A DNA stretch of 64,000 bases. Origin: Roseibium sediminicola. GTDB taxonomy: Bacteria; Pseudomonadota; Alphaproteobacteria; Rhizobiales; Stappiaceae. Below are positions 32,251 to 40,255 of this stretch, piece after piece. The stretch spans positions 26,601-90,600 of the forward strand of contig NZ_JALNMJ010000023.1 in the NCBI RefSeq assembly GCF_023156505.1. Direction: 5' to 3'. Each line of letters starts with the position of its first letter. The first letter of the stretch is position 1. The notes beneath the pieces were generated by a model. That model did no database searches, had not been told where the DNA came from, and saw only the letters and a list, made by a program, of their open reading frames with translations. The position numbers and the translations under genes were made by a program.

Positions 32251-33402
32251 ATGAGCCTCGCGCGGACCCGCGGCCTGACGGCGGCGGGTCTTGCCATCGT
32301 GGCCGCCACCTATGGTCTTGCGCGGTATTGTTTCGGCCTGTTCCTGCCCGATATCCGTCTGGAATTCGGTCTTTCATCCGAGATGATCGGCCTGATCGCC
32401 GGCCTGTCCTATATGGGTTATCTGGCGGCGACCTTTGCCGGATCCTGGCTGTCGACGGTGTTCGAGCCGCGCCTGCCAATCCTGCTCGGAGGCATCGCCG
32501 CGACCACCGGTATGGCGCTGATCGCCTGGTCGCCGACACCGCTGGCACTGGCCGTCGGCGTCTTCATCGCCGGTACGAGTCCCGGTCTGGCCTATCCGCC
32601 GTTTTCGGATGTCATCGTCCGGCATACGGAAACGGGCCGCCAGAATGTCGTCTATGCTTGGATCAATTCCGGCACCGGCTTCGGCGTCGCCTTTGCCGGT
32701 CCGCTGGCGCTTTATGCGGGCGGCGACTGGCGGCTGGCCTGGCTGGTCTTCGCCGGCCTGGCGCTCGCCATCACCGTCTGGAACGGCTTCGCCCTGCCCC
32801 GGCGCAGCCCGCATCTGGAGACCGGACCGCGCAAGGTCTCTTTGTGGATCCTGATGGAGCGCTCGGCCCGGACCTTGTTCCTGTCGGCCTTCCTGTTCGG
32901 CATCGTCTCGGCCATCTACTGGACCTACGCGGTCGACCTGCTGACGACATTGACGGGCAATCCGCGCGACGCGGTCCAGTTCTGGATCGTGCTCGGCATC
33001 GCCGGTGTCACCGGCTGTTTCGCCGGCGGCCTGGTCAATCGCTGGGGCCTCGGCCGGGCCTACCTCCTGCTGGCCCTTCTGGTGGGCGGTGCCATCGGTA
33101 CATTGCCATTGCTGGTGGAAACGAAGCTCGGCATCTTCCTCTCCGCCGCCTGTTTCGGCTCGGGTTTCATCGTCATGACGGCTCTGTTCGGCATGTGGAG
33201 CATGCGGATTTTCCGCGCCGCGCCGTCCATCGGCTTCGGTTTCACCTTTTTCCTGCTCTCGCTTGGGCAAGGCGTCGGACCGATCGTGAGCGGCTTCCTG
33301 ATCCCTGTAACCGGCCAGTCCGCCTTGTTTTTTGCCGCCGGTCTGACCTGTTGCGCGCTGGCGCTGGTCCGGACTTCCGCCGGAACGGAGGCGCAGGCAT
33401 AA
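32251..33402 (+). CDS. MFS transporter (YbfB/YjiJ-like)
   Basis: A 383-residue polytopic protein with about 12 helices and the MFS pattern. The N-terminus TAAGLAIVAATYGLARYCFG and loop YMGYLAATFAGSWLST resemble the YbfB/YjiJ subgroup. The ATG at 32251, 1 nt after the methyltransferase stop, is chosen over longer in-frame starts that lie inside the upstream gene. Coupling with the methyltransferase and the divergent LysR regulator suggests export or uptake of the methyltransferase product or substrate. The stop lies in a small dyad, CATAAC/GTTATG (33398-33414). Confidence 0.87.
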   Translation: MSLARTRGLTAAGLAIVAATYGLARYCFGLFLPDIRLEFGLSSEMIGLIAGLSYMGYLAATFAGSWLSTVFEPRLPILLGGIAATTGMALIAWSPTPLALAVGVFIAGTSPGLAYPPFSDVIVRHTETGRQNVVYAWINSGTGFGVAFAGPLALYAGGDWRLAWLVFAGLALAITVWNGFALPRRSPHLETGPRKVSLWILMERSARTLFLSAFLFGIVSAIYWTYAVDLLTTLTGNPRDAVQFWIVLGIAGVTGCFAGGLVNRWGLGRAYLLLALLVGGAIGTLPLLVETKLGIFLSAACFGSGFIVMTALFGMWSMRIFRAAPSIGFGFTFFLLSLGQGVGPIVSGFLIPVTGQSALFFAAGLTCCALALVRTSAGTEAQA

Positions 33403-33514
33403 CAGCTGGTTATGATCTCGACACGGCGCATAACCCCAATTTGCTGGCATTTCTCAAAAATTGCATGCATGGTTGTAGCACGCTATGATTGATTGAAGAA
33501 TTGTGAATGGATCC

Positions 33515-33745
33515 ATGATTATCGCCCCCTCCACCAATCCCGGTGCACGCCTCGACATGGAGTTGTGCCGGGCCATGTTCGAAAAAGACCCGGACAGGCT
33601 GCTTGAGCTGGTTTCCGACTGGCTGGAGGTCAATCGGCTGACCCCTTCAGACGATTTCCAGGTGCCGACCTATCTCGAGGTTGTGCTTGCGCGCGCGGAG
33701 AGCGCGAAGGAGCCGAGCCGGCGCCTGCGTGTTCTGGTGTCCTGA
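33515..33745 (+). CDS. small protein of unknown function
   Basis: A 76-residue acidic protein (MIIAPSTNPGARLDMELCRA at the start, then MFEKDPDRLLELVSDWLEVN) that is probably helical and soluble. A GTG four codons upstream (33503) is an alternative start. Codon use is like the neighbours. I do not recognise it. It is followed by the GNAT gene 78 nt downstream. Confidence 0.5.
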   Translation: MIIAPSTNPGARLDMELCRAMFEKDPDRLLELVSDWLEVNRLTPSDDFQVPTYLEVVLARAESAKEPSRRLRVLVS

Positions 33746-33823
33746 CCTGAAGCTTGATCCATGACGCGGTGGACCGCCTTCGGTCCGGTTTCTGGCGTCC
33801 ATACCTGGTGTTTTGAGACATTC

Positions 33824-34291
33824 ATGATTGTCCGTCCGGCTGAAAGCGCCGATGCAACGGCCATGAGCCGTATTCTGTCAGAAATTCTCGAATCCTGGCA
33901 AAGCGACCGGCCCGGCGATCCCGATCACGTGCGCGCATATTATATCGAGCATCCGGACTCGCTGGCCTGCACCGTCGCTGTTGCGCCGAACGGCCGCCTG
34001 AAAGGCTTTCAGTCCCTGAAGCTGGCCAGACAGGGCAACGCCTACGACCTGCCGGCGGGCTGGGGCGTCATCGGCACCTATGTCAGCCTGTGTTCGGGAC
34101 GCAAGGGCGTCGGCAGCTTGCTGTTTTCGCAAACGCTTGAAGCCGCAAAACGCGCCGGGCTGTCCAGGATCGACGCGACCATCGGCAAGTCGAACCTTGC
34201 CGGGCGCGGCTACTATTCCGCCCTTGGGTTCCGGACTTGGCGCGACCTGCCGACTGCCACCGGCAAATGCCTGACGCTCACACCGGAGTGA
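33824..34291 (+). CDS. GNAT family N-acetyltransferase
   Basis: A 155-residue acetyltransferase. The fold is visible from the start VRPAESADATAMSRIL, through GVIGTYVSLCSGRKGVGSLL (with the acetyl-CoA pyrophosphate loop GRKGVG), to the C-terminal KSNLAGRGYYSALGFR. The substrate is unknown; sequence places it near the PAT/PanZ-like stand-alone GNATs of amino-acid or antibiotic type. The ATG at 33824 is selected because the conserved first strand begins there. Monocistronic, upstream of comM. Confidence 0.85.
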   Translation: MIVRPAESADATAMSRILSEILESWQSDRPGDPDHVRAYYIEHPDSLACTVAVAPNGRLKGFQSLKLARQGNAYDLPAGWGVIGTYVSLCSGRKGVGSLLFSQTLEAAKRAGLSRIDATIGKSNLAGRGYYSALGFRTWRDLPTATGKCLTLTPE

Positions 34292-34413
34292 GCGCCTCCG
34301 TGTGCGGCCGGCCACGTCTTTCACCGGCATTCCTGTCATTGTTCCATCTTTGTTCTTGAAACTCCCGAAAATATATGATTGCCTGACTTGCATCTTCAGG
34401 TAGAGGGCGGGGC

Positions 34414-35940
34414 ATGGTCAGCCGGGTCACGACGGTTGCGTTTCAGGGCATCGAAGCGGTGCCGGTGGATGTGCAGGTCCATGTCGGCCCGGGCGCGGTC
34501 GTCTTCAATGTCGTCGGCCTTCCGGACAAAGCGGTCGCCGAAAGCCGGGAGCGGGTGCGCGCAGCGCTCTCCGCCTCTGGCCTCGCCTTGCCGGCCAAGC
34601 GCGTCACCGTCAATCTCGCCCCCGCCGATCAGCCCAAGGAAGGCTCCCATTACGATCTGCCGATCGCGCTTGGCATCATGGCCGCCATCGGCGCCATACC
34701 GGGCGAGTTTCTGGAAGGTTATGCGGTTCTGGGCGAACTCGGCCTCGACGGCACGCTGGCGCCGGTCGCCGGCGTGCTGCCCGCCGCCATGGGCGCGAGC
34801 GCGATCGGCAAGGGCCTGATCTGCCCCGAAGCCAGCGGCAGCGAGGCCGCCTGGGCCGACCCGGATATGGATATCCTGGCGCCGCGCTCGCTGATCCAGC
34901 TCGCCAATCATTTCAAGGGCACCCAGGTGCTGTCCCGTCCGGTTGCCCGGCTGCAGGGCCATCCCGGATCCCTGCCGGACCTTGCCGAGGTCAAGGGCCA
35001 GGAAACGGCCCGCCGGGCCCTGGAAATCGCCGCGGCGGGCGGCCACAATCTCCTGATGACCGGGCCTCCGGGCTCGGGCAAATCCATGCTGGCGAGCCGC
35101 CTGCCGTCGATCCTGCCGCCGCTGACCCCGCGCGAGCTTTTGGAAGTCTCCATGATCGCCTCGCTCGCCGGTGAACTGGCGGAGGGCAAGCTCACCGACC
35201 GGCGGCCGTTCCGGGCTCCGCATCATTCCGCCTCCATGGCCGCGCTGGTCGGTGGGGGACTGAAGGCCCGGCCGGGCGAAGTATCGCTGGCCCATAACGG
35301 CGTGCTCTTCCTCGATGAGTTGCCGGAATTCACGCCCCAGGTGCTCGACAGCCTGCGCCAGCCGCTGGAATCCGGCGAAGCGGTGATTGCCCGGGCCAAT
35401 CACCGGGTCTCCTATCCGGCGCGGATCCAGCTGGTTGCGGCCATGAACCCGTGCCGCTGTGGCCATGCCGGCGAACCGGGCCATCAATGCCGCCGTGGCG
35501 AGCGCTGCGTCACCGACTATCAGGCGCGCATCTCCGGGCCGCTGCTCGACCGGATCGATGTCAGGATCGAGGTGCCGGCGGTGACCGCCGCCGATCTGAT
35601 CGGCCCGTCGGAAAGCGAAAGCTCCGAAAAGGTCGCCGCCCGGGTCGCCGAAGCGCGGGCCATCCAGCTGCAGCGTTTCCTGGAGCTCGGCGTTGCCTGC
35701 CGCACCAACGCCCAGGCCCCGGCCTCCGTGGTCGAGACCATGGCCAAGCCGGACGACAAGGGCCTCGCCTTCCTGCGCGACATCGCCGAACGGCTGGCCC
35801 TCAGCGCCCGAGGTTACCACCGGGTTCTGAAACTCGCGCGCACCCTCGCCGATCTCGACGGCGTCGACCAGGTCGGCCGCATTCATCTTGCCGAAGCGAT
35901 GAGCTACCGCGGTCAGGACGTGTCGCGGCGGGCGGCTTGA
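34414..35940 (+). CDS. comM: YifB/ComM family Mg-chelatase-like AAA ATPase
   Basis: A 508-residue protein of the ComM family, a hexameric helicase that aids branch migration during natural transformation in several bacteria. The N-terminal Lon-protease-like fold (GIEAVPVDVQVHVGPGAVVF, VNLAPADQPKEGSHYDLPIA) precedes the AAA core. That core has Walker A TGPPGSGKSML, RRPFRAPHHSASMAAL, Walker B GVLFLDELPEF and the zinc-like MNPCRCGHAGEPGHQC. Complete and of normal length. Followed directly by the lower-GC pair at 36050-37354. Confidence 0.94.
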   Translation: MVSRVTTVAFQGIEAVPVDVQVHVGPGAVVFNVVGLPDKAVAESRERVRAALSASGLALPAKRVTVNLAPADQPKEGSHYDLPIALGIMAAIGAIPGEFLEGYAVLGELGLDGTLAPVAGVLPAAMGASAIGKGLICPEASGSEAAWADPDMDILAPRSLIQLANHFKGTQVLSRPVARLQGHPGSLPDLAEVKGQETARRALEIAAAGGHNLLMTGPPGSGKSMLASRLPSILPPLTPRELLEVSMIASLAGELAEGKLTDRRPFRAPHHSASMAALVGGGLKARPGEVSLAHNGVLFLDELPEFTPQVLDSLRQPLESGEAVIARANHRVSYPARIQLVAAMNPCRCGHAGEPGHQCRRGERCVTDYQARISGPLLDRIDVRIEVPAVTAADLIGPSESESSEKVAARVAEARAIQLQRFLELGVACRTNAQAPASVVETMAKPDDKGLAFLRDIAERLALSARGYHRVLKLARTLADLDGVDQVGRIHLAEAMSYRGQDVSRRAA

Positions 35941-36049
35941 AATGATCCGTAGGTCTCAAATCCAGGACATGGGTAGCCAAGTCTTTGGTCTGTTCAGACA
36001 TTTTTCGAAGCATCAAGATCAAGCCCGTTTATGTTTGCGAGAAAGCCTT

Positions 36050-36595
36050 ATGACGAAACTGGATACTCTTTATGGCCCGTGTCTAGAAACAGAACGACCC
36101 ATATCCAAATTGGAACTCAAATTTCAGCCAAACTCTCTCCAACAACTGACCAAAGACACCGCTGCCAGCCTGCAGAAATACTTTGAAAGCGCACTGTTCT
36201 TGAAGATACCGGCAGTGATACACCGCAAAGTCGTCATTCTATGGGTGATGGATGAACCCGGCAACATCTTCATCGCTTTTGAAGAACTCATCGACGGTCA
36301 TGATGGCAGTTATTTGATGCCGTATTTTCGCGAAAGTCTGGTCACAAATCGCCTAAATCACGAAATCAACGGAGGGCGCATTGGACGTTTGGGGCACCCT
36401 TCGCTGCTTGCCGGCAAACGCGCCGCACGCATAGGCGGAGAAATACGATTCAGGCCTGAGGACAATGACTCCTTCCATTGGAAGATCAACCGGTTGTCAG
36501 GACGATATGGCGTCCGATCACATCAAACCGATGCCCACCTGGCGGCCGTTCACTCCCTCTTTATGGAAATGGGACTACATATAGGCACTGAATAG
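36050..36595 (+). CDS. unknown protein, first gene of a lower-GC pair
   Basis: A 181-residue soluble protein starting MTKLDTLYGPCLETERPISK. The C-terminal half has a recognisable rhythm: LGHPSLLAGKRAARIGGEIR, then FHWKINRLSGRYG and AHLAAVHSLFMEMGLHIG. I do not recognise the family. Base composition is clearly lower in GC than the flanking comM and alcohol dehydrogenase genes, suggesting acquisition by transfer. An in-frame ATG at 35942, touching the comM stop, is an alternative start but the sequence between looks non-coding. The GroES-fusion gene follows 30 nt downstream. Confidence 0.7.
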   Translation: MTKLDTLYGPCLETERPISKLELKFQPNSLQQLTKDTAASLQKYFESALFLKIPAVIHRKVVILWVMDEPGNIFIAFEELIDGHDGSYLMPYFRESLVTNRLNHEINGGRIGRLGHPSLLAGKRAARIGGEIRFRPEDNDSFHWKINRLSGRYGVRSHQTDAHLAAVHSLFMEMGLHIGTE

Positions 36596-36625
36596 CGTTA
36601 TATTCTGCCCAGAGGTAAACATCTC

Positions 36626-37354
36626 ATGGACTTAGCGAACGCATCCCCGAAACAACTCCGGTCCTTAGCGGATGACATCGCAGCAAAGGATGATGAAAAG
36701 CTTGCGGACTTCGTGGGCTCGCTGGAAGCGTTGTTGGCACATTCCGTATTGGACGAAGGCCCCTTCGAAGACGAAATCTTTGTACTAGGTCGCAATCTTT
36801 CGACATTCGGTGTGCTGCGTAAAGTCGGCGCACAGCGGATCGGCAATGCTCTCAGCCGGATTGGGCAAGATGTCCTGGACGTATTTTTCGAAGGTGTTCA
36901 AGACGATTTTGCGGCCGAAATTCAAAGGGAGATTGAAATCTCAAAATCGGTTGCGCAGACCGCTGACCTATACTCAATAGAAAACGAAGCTGAGCCATTT
37001 GTAGCTTATGTCGAGAATGTGTTGCCAGGCGTGGAATCAAATTGGGTTGTTGAGCCCGTGAAAACCCTGATTTTCCGCACAGACGGTACAGCTCAAGTTG
37101 CAAGCAGTGTCGGTTACCTGCCCCGCCCCAAGCATGTTGACACCTCAGCTGCTGCGGTATGGCACGTAATCAGCGACGTCCAAGCTAAATCGGAAAACTT
37201 CGTTCCCATCGATGTGAAGGCAGGTGATCGCGTGCTCTTAGGTAAATGGTCGGGCGCCATGGTGAATATTGACGGCAATGATCTTCTGATCGTGAAAGAA
37301 GCAGATTTTCTCGGGACCACTTCAACACCAACAGATCTGCTTAAAAAGTCTTGA
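36626..37354 (+). CDS. GroES-like domain fused to an unknown N-terminal domain
   Basis: A 242-residue protein. Residues 193-230 match the C-terminal half of GroES almost position for position (VPIDVKAGDRVL, GKWSG, IDGNDLLIVKEADFLG). Residues 141-192 align at the same spacing with the diverged first half, including GYLP in place of the mobile-loop GIILP. Residues 1-140 are acidic and helical (SLADDIAAKDDEKLADFVGS, RIGQDVLDVFFEGVQDDFAA) and resemble nothing I know. Ordinary GroES is ~95 residues and pairs with groEL; no groEL is nearby. Composition is lower in GC than the surroundings. It forms a pair with the 36050 gene. Function unknown. Confidence 0.85.
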   Translation: MDLANASPKQLRSLADDIAAKDDEKLADFVGSLEALLAHSVLDEGPFEDEIFVLGRNLSTFGVLRKVGAQRIGNALSRIGQDVLDVFFEGVQDDFAAEIQREIEISKSVAQTADLYSIENEAEPFVAYVENVLPGVESNWVVEPVKTLIFRTDGTAQVASSVGYLPRPKHVDTSAAAVWHVISDVQAKSENFVPIDVKAGDRVLLGKWSGAMVNIDGNDLLIVKEADFLGTTSTPTDLLKKS

Positions 37355-37399
37355 TGGCCATTCAAGAGCGGACAGGGCGCTTTTGCCTTATCCGCCCCC

Positions 37400-38440
37400 T
37401 CAGAACCGCGTCACCACCGTCGCCCCGACGCCCTCAAACCGGTCCATCCCCGTCAGTGCTTCAATGGATTGTTCCAGGCTGATTTCCCTGCCGACGAGGC
37501 GATCGGGCTTCAGCTTGCCTGTTCTCACTATATCCAGCATGGCGCCATAGCGGTGGGCCTGCATGCCGTGGCTGCCAAAGATCTCCAGTTCCCAGCCGAT
37601 CACCTTGGCCATCGGGATCTCAGGCGTGGCGTGATCGGCGAGCATCAGGCCGATCTGCACATGACGGCCGCGGCGGCGCAGGTTCTGGATCGAATTGAAG
37701 CAGGTGGTCGGGTGGCCCAGAGCATCGATCGAAAGATGGGCGCCGCCGCCGGTGATCTCGATCACCGCCCCGGCAACATCCGGTATTGCTGCGGCATTGA
37801 CCGTTGCCACAGCGCCGAGGTCCTTTGCCAGGGCCAGCTTGTCCTCGGCAATGTCGATGGCAACCACCTGGGCACCGACGGCCTCGGCGATCATGACCGC
37901 CGAGAGGCCGACACCGCCGCAGCCATGAACGGCGACCCATTCGCCGGCTGACGCCCGGCCCTGGTCGATCACGCCCCGGAACGAGGTCGCGAAGCGGCAA
38001 CCGAGGCTGGCGGCGGTGGCGAAAGTCATCGTCTCCGGCAGGGCGACCAGATTGAGGTCGGCCTGGTGGATGCCGACATATTCGGCAAACGACCCCCAAT
38101 GGGTGAAGCCGGGCTGGAACTGGTGCTCGCAGACCTGCTGGTGGCCGGCATGGCATTCCGGGCAGGCACCGCAGCCGCCGACAAAGGGCACGGTGACCCG
38201 ATCGCCTTCCTTCCAGCGGCGGACATCCTTGCCGGTCGCCAGAACGGTGCCGGCGAGTTCATGCCCGGGCACATGCGGCAGCGTGATGTCCGGATCATGG
38301 CCCATCCAACCATGCCAGTCGCTGCGGCAAACCCCGGTCGCCTCGACCTTCAGCACCACGCCATGGGCCTCCGGTGTTGGATCGGGCACCGTTGCGAGCT
38401 TCGGGGCCTGCGCGAAGGTTTCATAAAGCACGGCTCTCAT
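37400..38440 (-). CDS. zinc-dependent alcohol dehydrogenase family protein
   Basis: A 346-residue medium-chain dehydrogenase. The catalytic zinc site is GVCRSDWHGWMGH and PGHELAG; the structural zinc loop is GGCGACPECHAGHQQVCEH; the nucleotide-binding motif is VHGCGGVGLSAVMIAEAVGA followed by VVAIDI, whose acidic residue suggests NAD. Full length. The oxidised alcohol cannot be specified. Monocistronic, divergent from the small membrane-protein gene at 38646. Confidence 0.9.
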   Translation of the reverse strand: MRAVLYETFAQAPKLATVPDPTPEAHGVVLKVEATGVCRSDWHGWMGHDPDITLPHVPGHELAGTVLATGKDVRRWKEGDRVTVPFVGGCGACPECHAGHQQVCEHQFQPGFTHWGSFAEYVGIHQADLNLVALPETMTFATAASLGCRFATSFRGVIDQGRASAGEWVAVHGCGGVGLSAVMIAEAVGAQVVAIDIAEDKLALAKDLGAVATVNAAAIPDVAGAVIEITGGGAHLSIDALGHPTTCFNSIQNLRRRGRHVQIGLMLADHATPEIPMAKVIGWELEIFGSHGMQAHRYGAMLDIVRTGKLKPDRLVGREISLEQSIEALTGMDRFEGVGATVVTRF

Positions 38441-38645
38441 AGGATTTCCTGTCGGAGACTGAACGAATGGATTTGAACGATATGGTCCTTACGAGCTTTG
38501 CCATTGTCACGGCCTGTCCACCAGCCTTTATTGGTCCCCAAGGCCAAACGCCGGGCGGGACACGCGGCGGATAAGCGACTTGTTAGGATCTGCCTGACAC
38601 ACTGCCGCCGCACACCCAAGACCTCGCCCGGACCGGAAGGACCTC

Positions 38646-38768
38646 ATGTCGGACGGAGTGAAACCGAAAAAGACCACGGACACGCAGACCGGCTGGACGA
38701 TCTACACGCTTGCGGTTGCCACGGGCATCGCCGTGACGCTGGCGGCCATTTTCTCGCATATCTTCTGA
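38646..38768 (+). CDS. 40-residue single-pass membrane protein
   Basis: A short open frame with GGAAGGAC just upstream of the ATG. It encodes a charged N-terminus (SDGVKPKKTTD) and one helix (IYTLAVATGIAVTLAAIFSH). The size, strong ribosome-binding site and clear helix argue for a real small membrane protein. Its layout is like small subunits or accessory peptides of membrane complexes, but no family is recognisable. It lies 103 nt upstream of ybjQ. Confidence 0.6.
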   Translation: MSDGVKPKKTTDTQTGWTIYTLAVATGIAVTLAAIFSHIF

Positions 38769-38871
38769 AGGTCAGGGCTGCGCGCATTCTGCTGCGCCGG
38801 CGCACTTTCCTTGCAACGGCAAGGGCCGCATCCCATCTCTGTAATCGTCACATCTTTTGAGGAGAACCGAT

Positions 38872-39189
38872 ATGCTGGTCACCACCACCAACACCATTCA
38901 AGGCCGGGATCTGGACTACAAGGGCCTGGTGACCGGTGAGGCGATCCTCGGGGCGAACCTCTTCAAGGACATCTTTGCCGGGATCCGCGACATCGTCGGC
39001 GGCCGCTCGGGCGCCTATGAGGAAGAACTCGCCAAGGCGCGCAAGATCGCGGTTGAGGAAATGTGCCAGCAGGCTCAGGCGATGGGCGCGAATGCGGTCA
39101 TCGGCGTCGATCTCGACTATGAAACCGTCGGCCAGAACGGCTCTATGCTGATGGTCAGCGCCACCGGAACAGCGGTGATCGTGCGCTGA
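38872..39189 (+). CDS. ybjQ: YbjQ family (DUF74) protein
   Basis: A 105-residue protein of the YbjQ/heavy-metal-binding-domain family. It has the starts and centre MLVTTTNTIQGRDLDYKGLV, GANLFKDIFAGIRDIVGGRS and AQAMGANAVIGVDLDYE. Members form pentamers; despite the database name, metal binding is not well established. The ATG at 38872 follows GAGGAGAACC. A GNAT gene follows 9 nt downstream. Confidence 0.9.
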   Translation: MLVTTTNTIQGRDLDYKGLVTGEAILGANLFKDIFAGIRDIVGGRSGAYEEELAKARKIAVEEMCQQAQAMGANAVIGVDLDYETVGQNGSMLMVSATGTAVIVR

Positions 39190-39198
39190 TCGCTGACA

Positions 39199-39789
39199 AT
39201 GCGCCAGGCCTTCCGGATCGTTCCCGGTTTTCCCGAGACCGAGCGGCCCGTTGCCGTTCGCCTGTTCTGGCGGGCCTTTTCCGGAAAGCTTGGCACAGTC
39301 ATGGGGCCGGAGGAAAAAGCGCTCAGGTTTCTCGACCGGGTGATCGATCCGGGCTTTGCGCTGGGCGCTCTGTCGCCGGACGGTCGCCTGCTCGGGCTTG
39401 CCGGCTTCAAGACGGATCAGGGTGCGCTCGTGGCAGGCGGCCTCGAGGACATGATTGCGGTCTATGGCACCTTGGGCGGAACATGCCGCGGGCTTCTGCT
39501 GGACGTCCTGGAACGGGAAACGGAACCGCATTGCCTGCTCATGGATGGGATTTTCGTTGCCGAAGAAGCCCGTGGTCAGGGTGTCGGTAGCGCCCTGCTT
39601 GAGGCGGTCTGCGCGCAAGCGCGCGAGCGCGGTCTCGCCCGTGTCCGCCTGGATGTGATCAACACCAATCCGCGTGCCAGAGCCCTTTATGAACGTGCCG
39701 GTTTCAAGGCTGTTAGCGAGGAAAAGACCGGGGTTCTGGAAGTCCTGTTCGGTTTTTCGTCAGCAACGCGGATGGAGCGGACGGTTTAG
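39199..39789 (+). CDS. GNAT family N-acetyltransferase
   Basis: A 196-residue acetyltransferase with the acetyl-CoA loop EARGQGVGSALLEAVCAQAR and the following strand VRLDVINTNPRARALYERAG. The N-terminal half (RIVPGFPETERPVAVRLFWR) is a less conserved acceptor domain. The substrate is unknown. It is placed 9 nt after ybjQ, so probably cotranscribed. Confidence 0.88.
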   Translation: MRQAFRIVPGFPETERPVAVRLFWRAFSGKLGTVMGPEEKALRFLDRVIDPGFALGALSPDGRLLGLAGFKTDQGALVAGGLEDMIAVYGTLGGTCRGLLLDVLERETEPHCLLMDGIFVAEEARGQGVGSALLEAVCAQARERGLARVRLDVINTNPRARALYERAGFKAVSEEKTGVLEVLFGFSSATRMERTV

Positions 39790-39820
39790 GGCGGGCTCTT
39801 TGCGAAGTCACAACCTGCTT

Positions 39821-39968
39821 GTCACCCCGGACAAGCGGAGCGCAGATCCGGGGCCTACTCGCAGGTCCGCCTGCTGAAGCCATAGCGCTATCACTTAAGC
39901 GAACGCCTCCCAAACCACTCTCTGGAAATGAGTGGGTCCCGGGTCTCGCTTCGCTCGCACGGGGTGAC
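39821..39968. repeat. intergenic mosaic repeat (diverged GTCATCCCGG type)
   Basis: Begins GTCACCCCGGACAAGCGGAG, carries GATCCGGGGCCTACTCGC, and ends GGGTCTCGCTTCGCTCGCAC followed by GGGGTGACA. The terminal GTCACCCC and GGGGTGAC are exactly complementary. It shares GGGGCCTACTCG with 21752-21894. Confidence 0.8.
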
Positions 39969-40060
39969 ACTGAGTATTGGAGTGATGCCTCGGCCCTGAT
40001 AATCGGTTTATCGCGACGACACACCTTATGCCGCCTTTCACACCTTCAAGTTTGATGCTG

Positions 40061-40136
40061 TAGTGTGGTGAATTTGAAATTCGCCTCATTGTTGCAGCGA
40101 CCATCGAAGTGAATTTCAAATTCGAAAACCACACTA
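40061..40136. repeat. TA-flanked hairpin element E7
   Basis: TAGTGTGGT (40061-40069) pairs with ACCACACTA (40128-40136), and AATTTGAAATTC (40071-40082) with GAATTTCAAATT (40111-40122), separated by a bulge of a few bases. The 76-nt unit begins and ends with TA. It is similar to E8, 14 nt further on, in length, in the GAATTTGAAATTCG-type arm and in the ends. Confidence 0.8.
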
Positions 40137-40150
40137 GAAACATATGCTTG

Positions 40151-40226
40151 CTAGTCACCCTTTTGAATCTGAAGCTCGTTCCGAGTGTGCCGGGAAATAA
40201 GACGAACTTCAGATTCGGGGAACTAG
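40151..40226. repeat. TA-flanked hairpin element E8, in the speB leader
   Basis: CTAGT (40151-40155) pairs with ACTAG (40222-40226). GAATCTGAAGCTCGT (40165-40179) pairs with ACGAACTTCAGATTC (40202-40216) with one mismatch. It is 76 nt, the same length as E7, with clear resemblance in both arms. It ends 29 nt before the agmatinase start codon, so it probably lies in that mRNA's leader. Confidence 0.75.
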
Positions 40227-40255
40227 TGCCGGAAACCATCCAGCGGGAGCTAAAA

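Noticed and set aside
34396..35886. 496-residue minus-strand frame over comM
   Set aside because: comM on the plus strand has all family motifs; the antisense translation resembles no protein.
40109..40255. Extended N-terminus of agmatinase
   Set aside because: The extra 49 codons run through hairpin elements E7 and E8; a good ribosome-binding site and the family N-terminus are at 40256.
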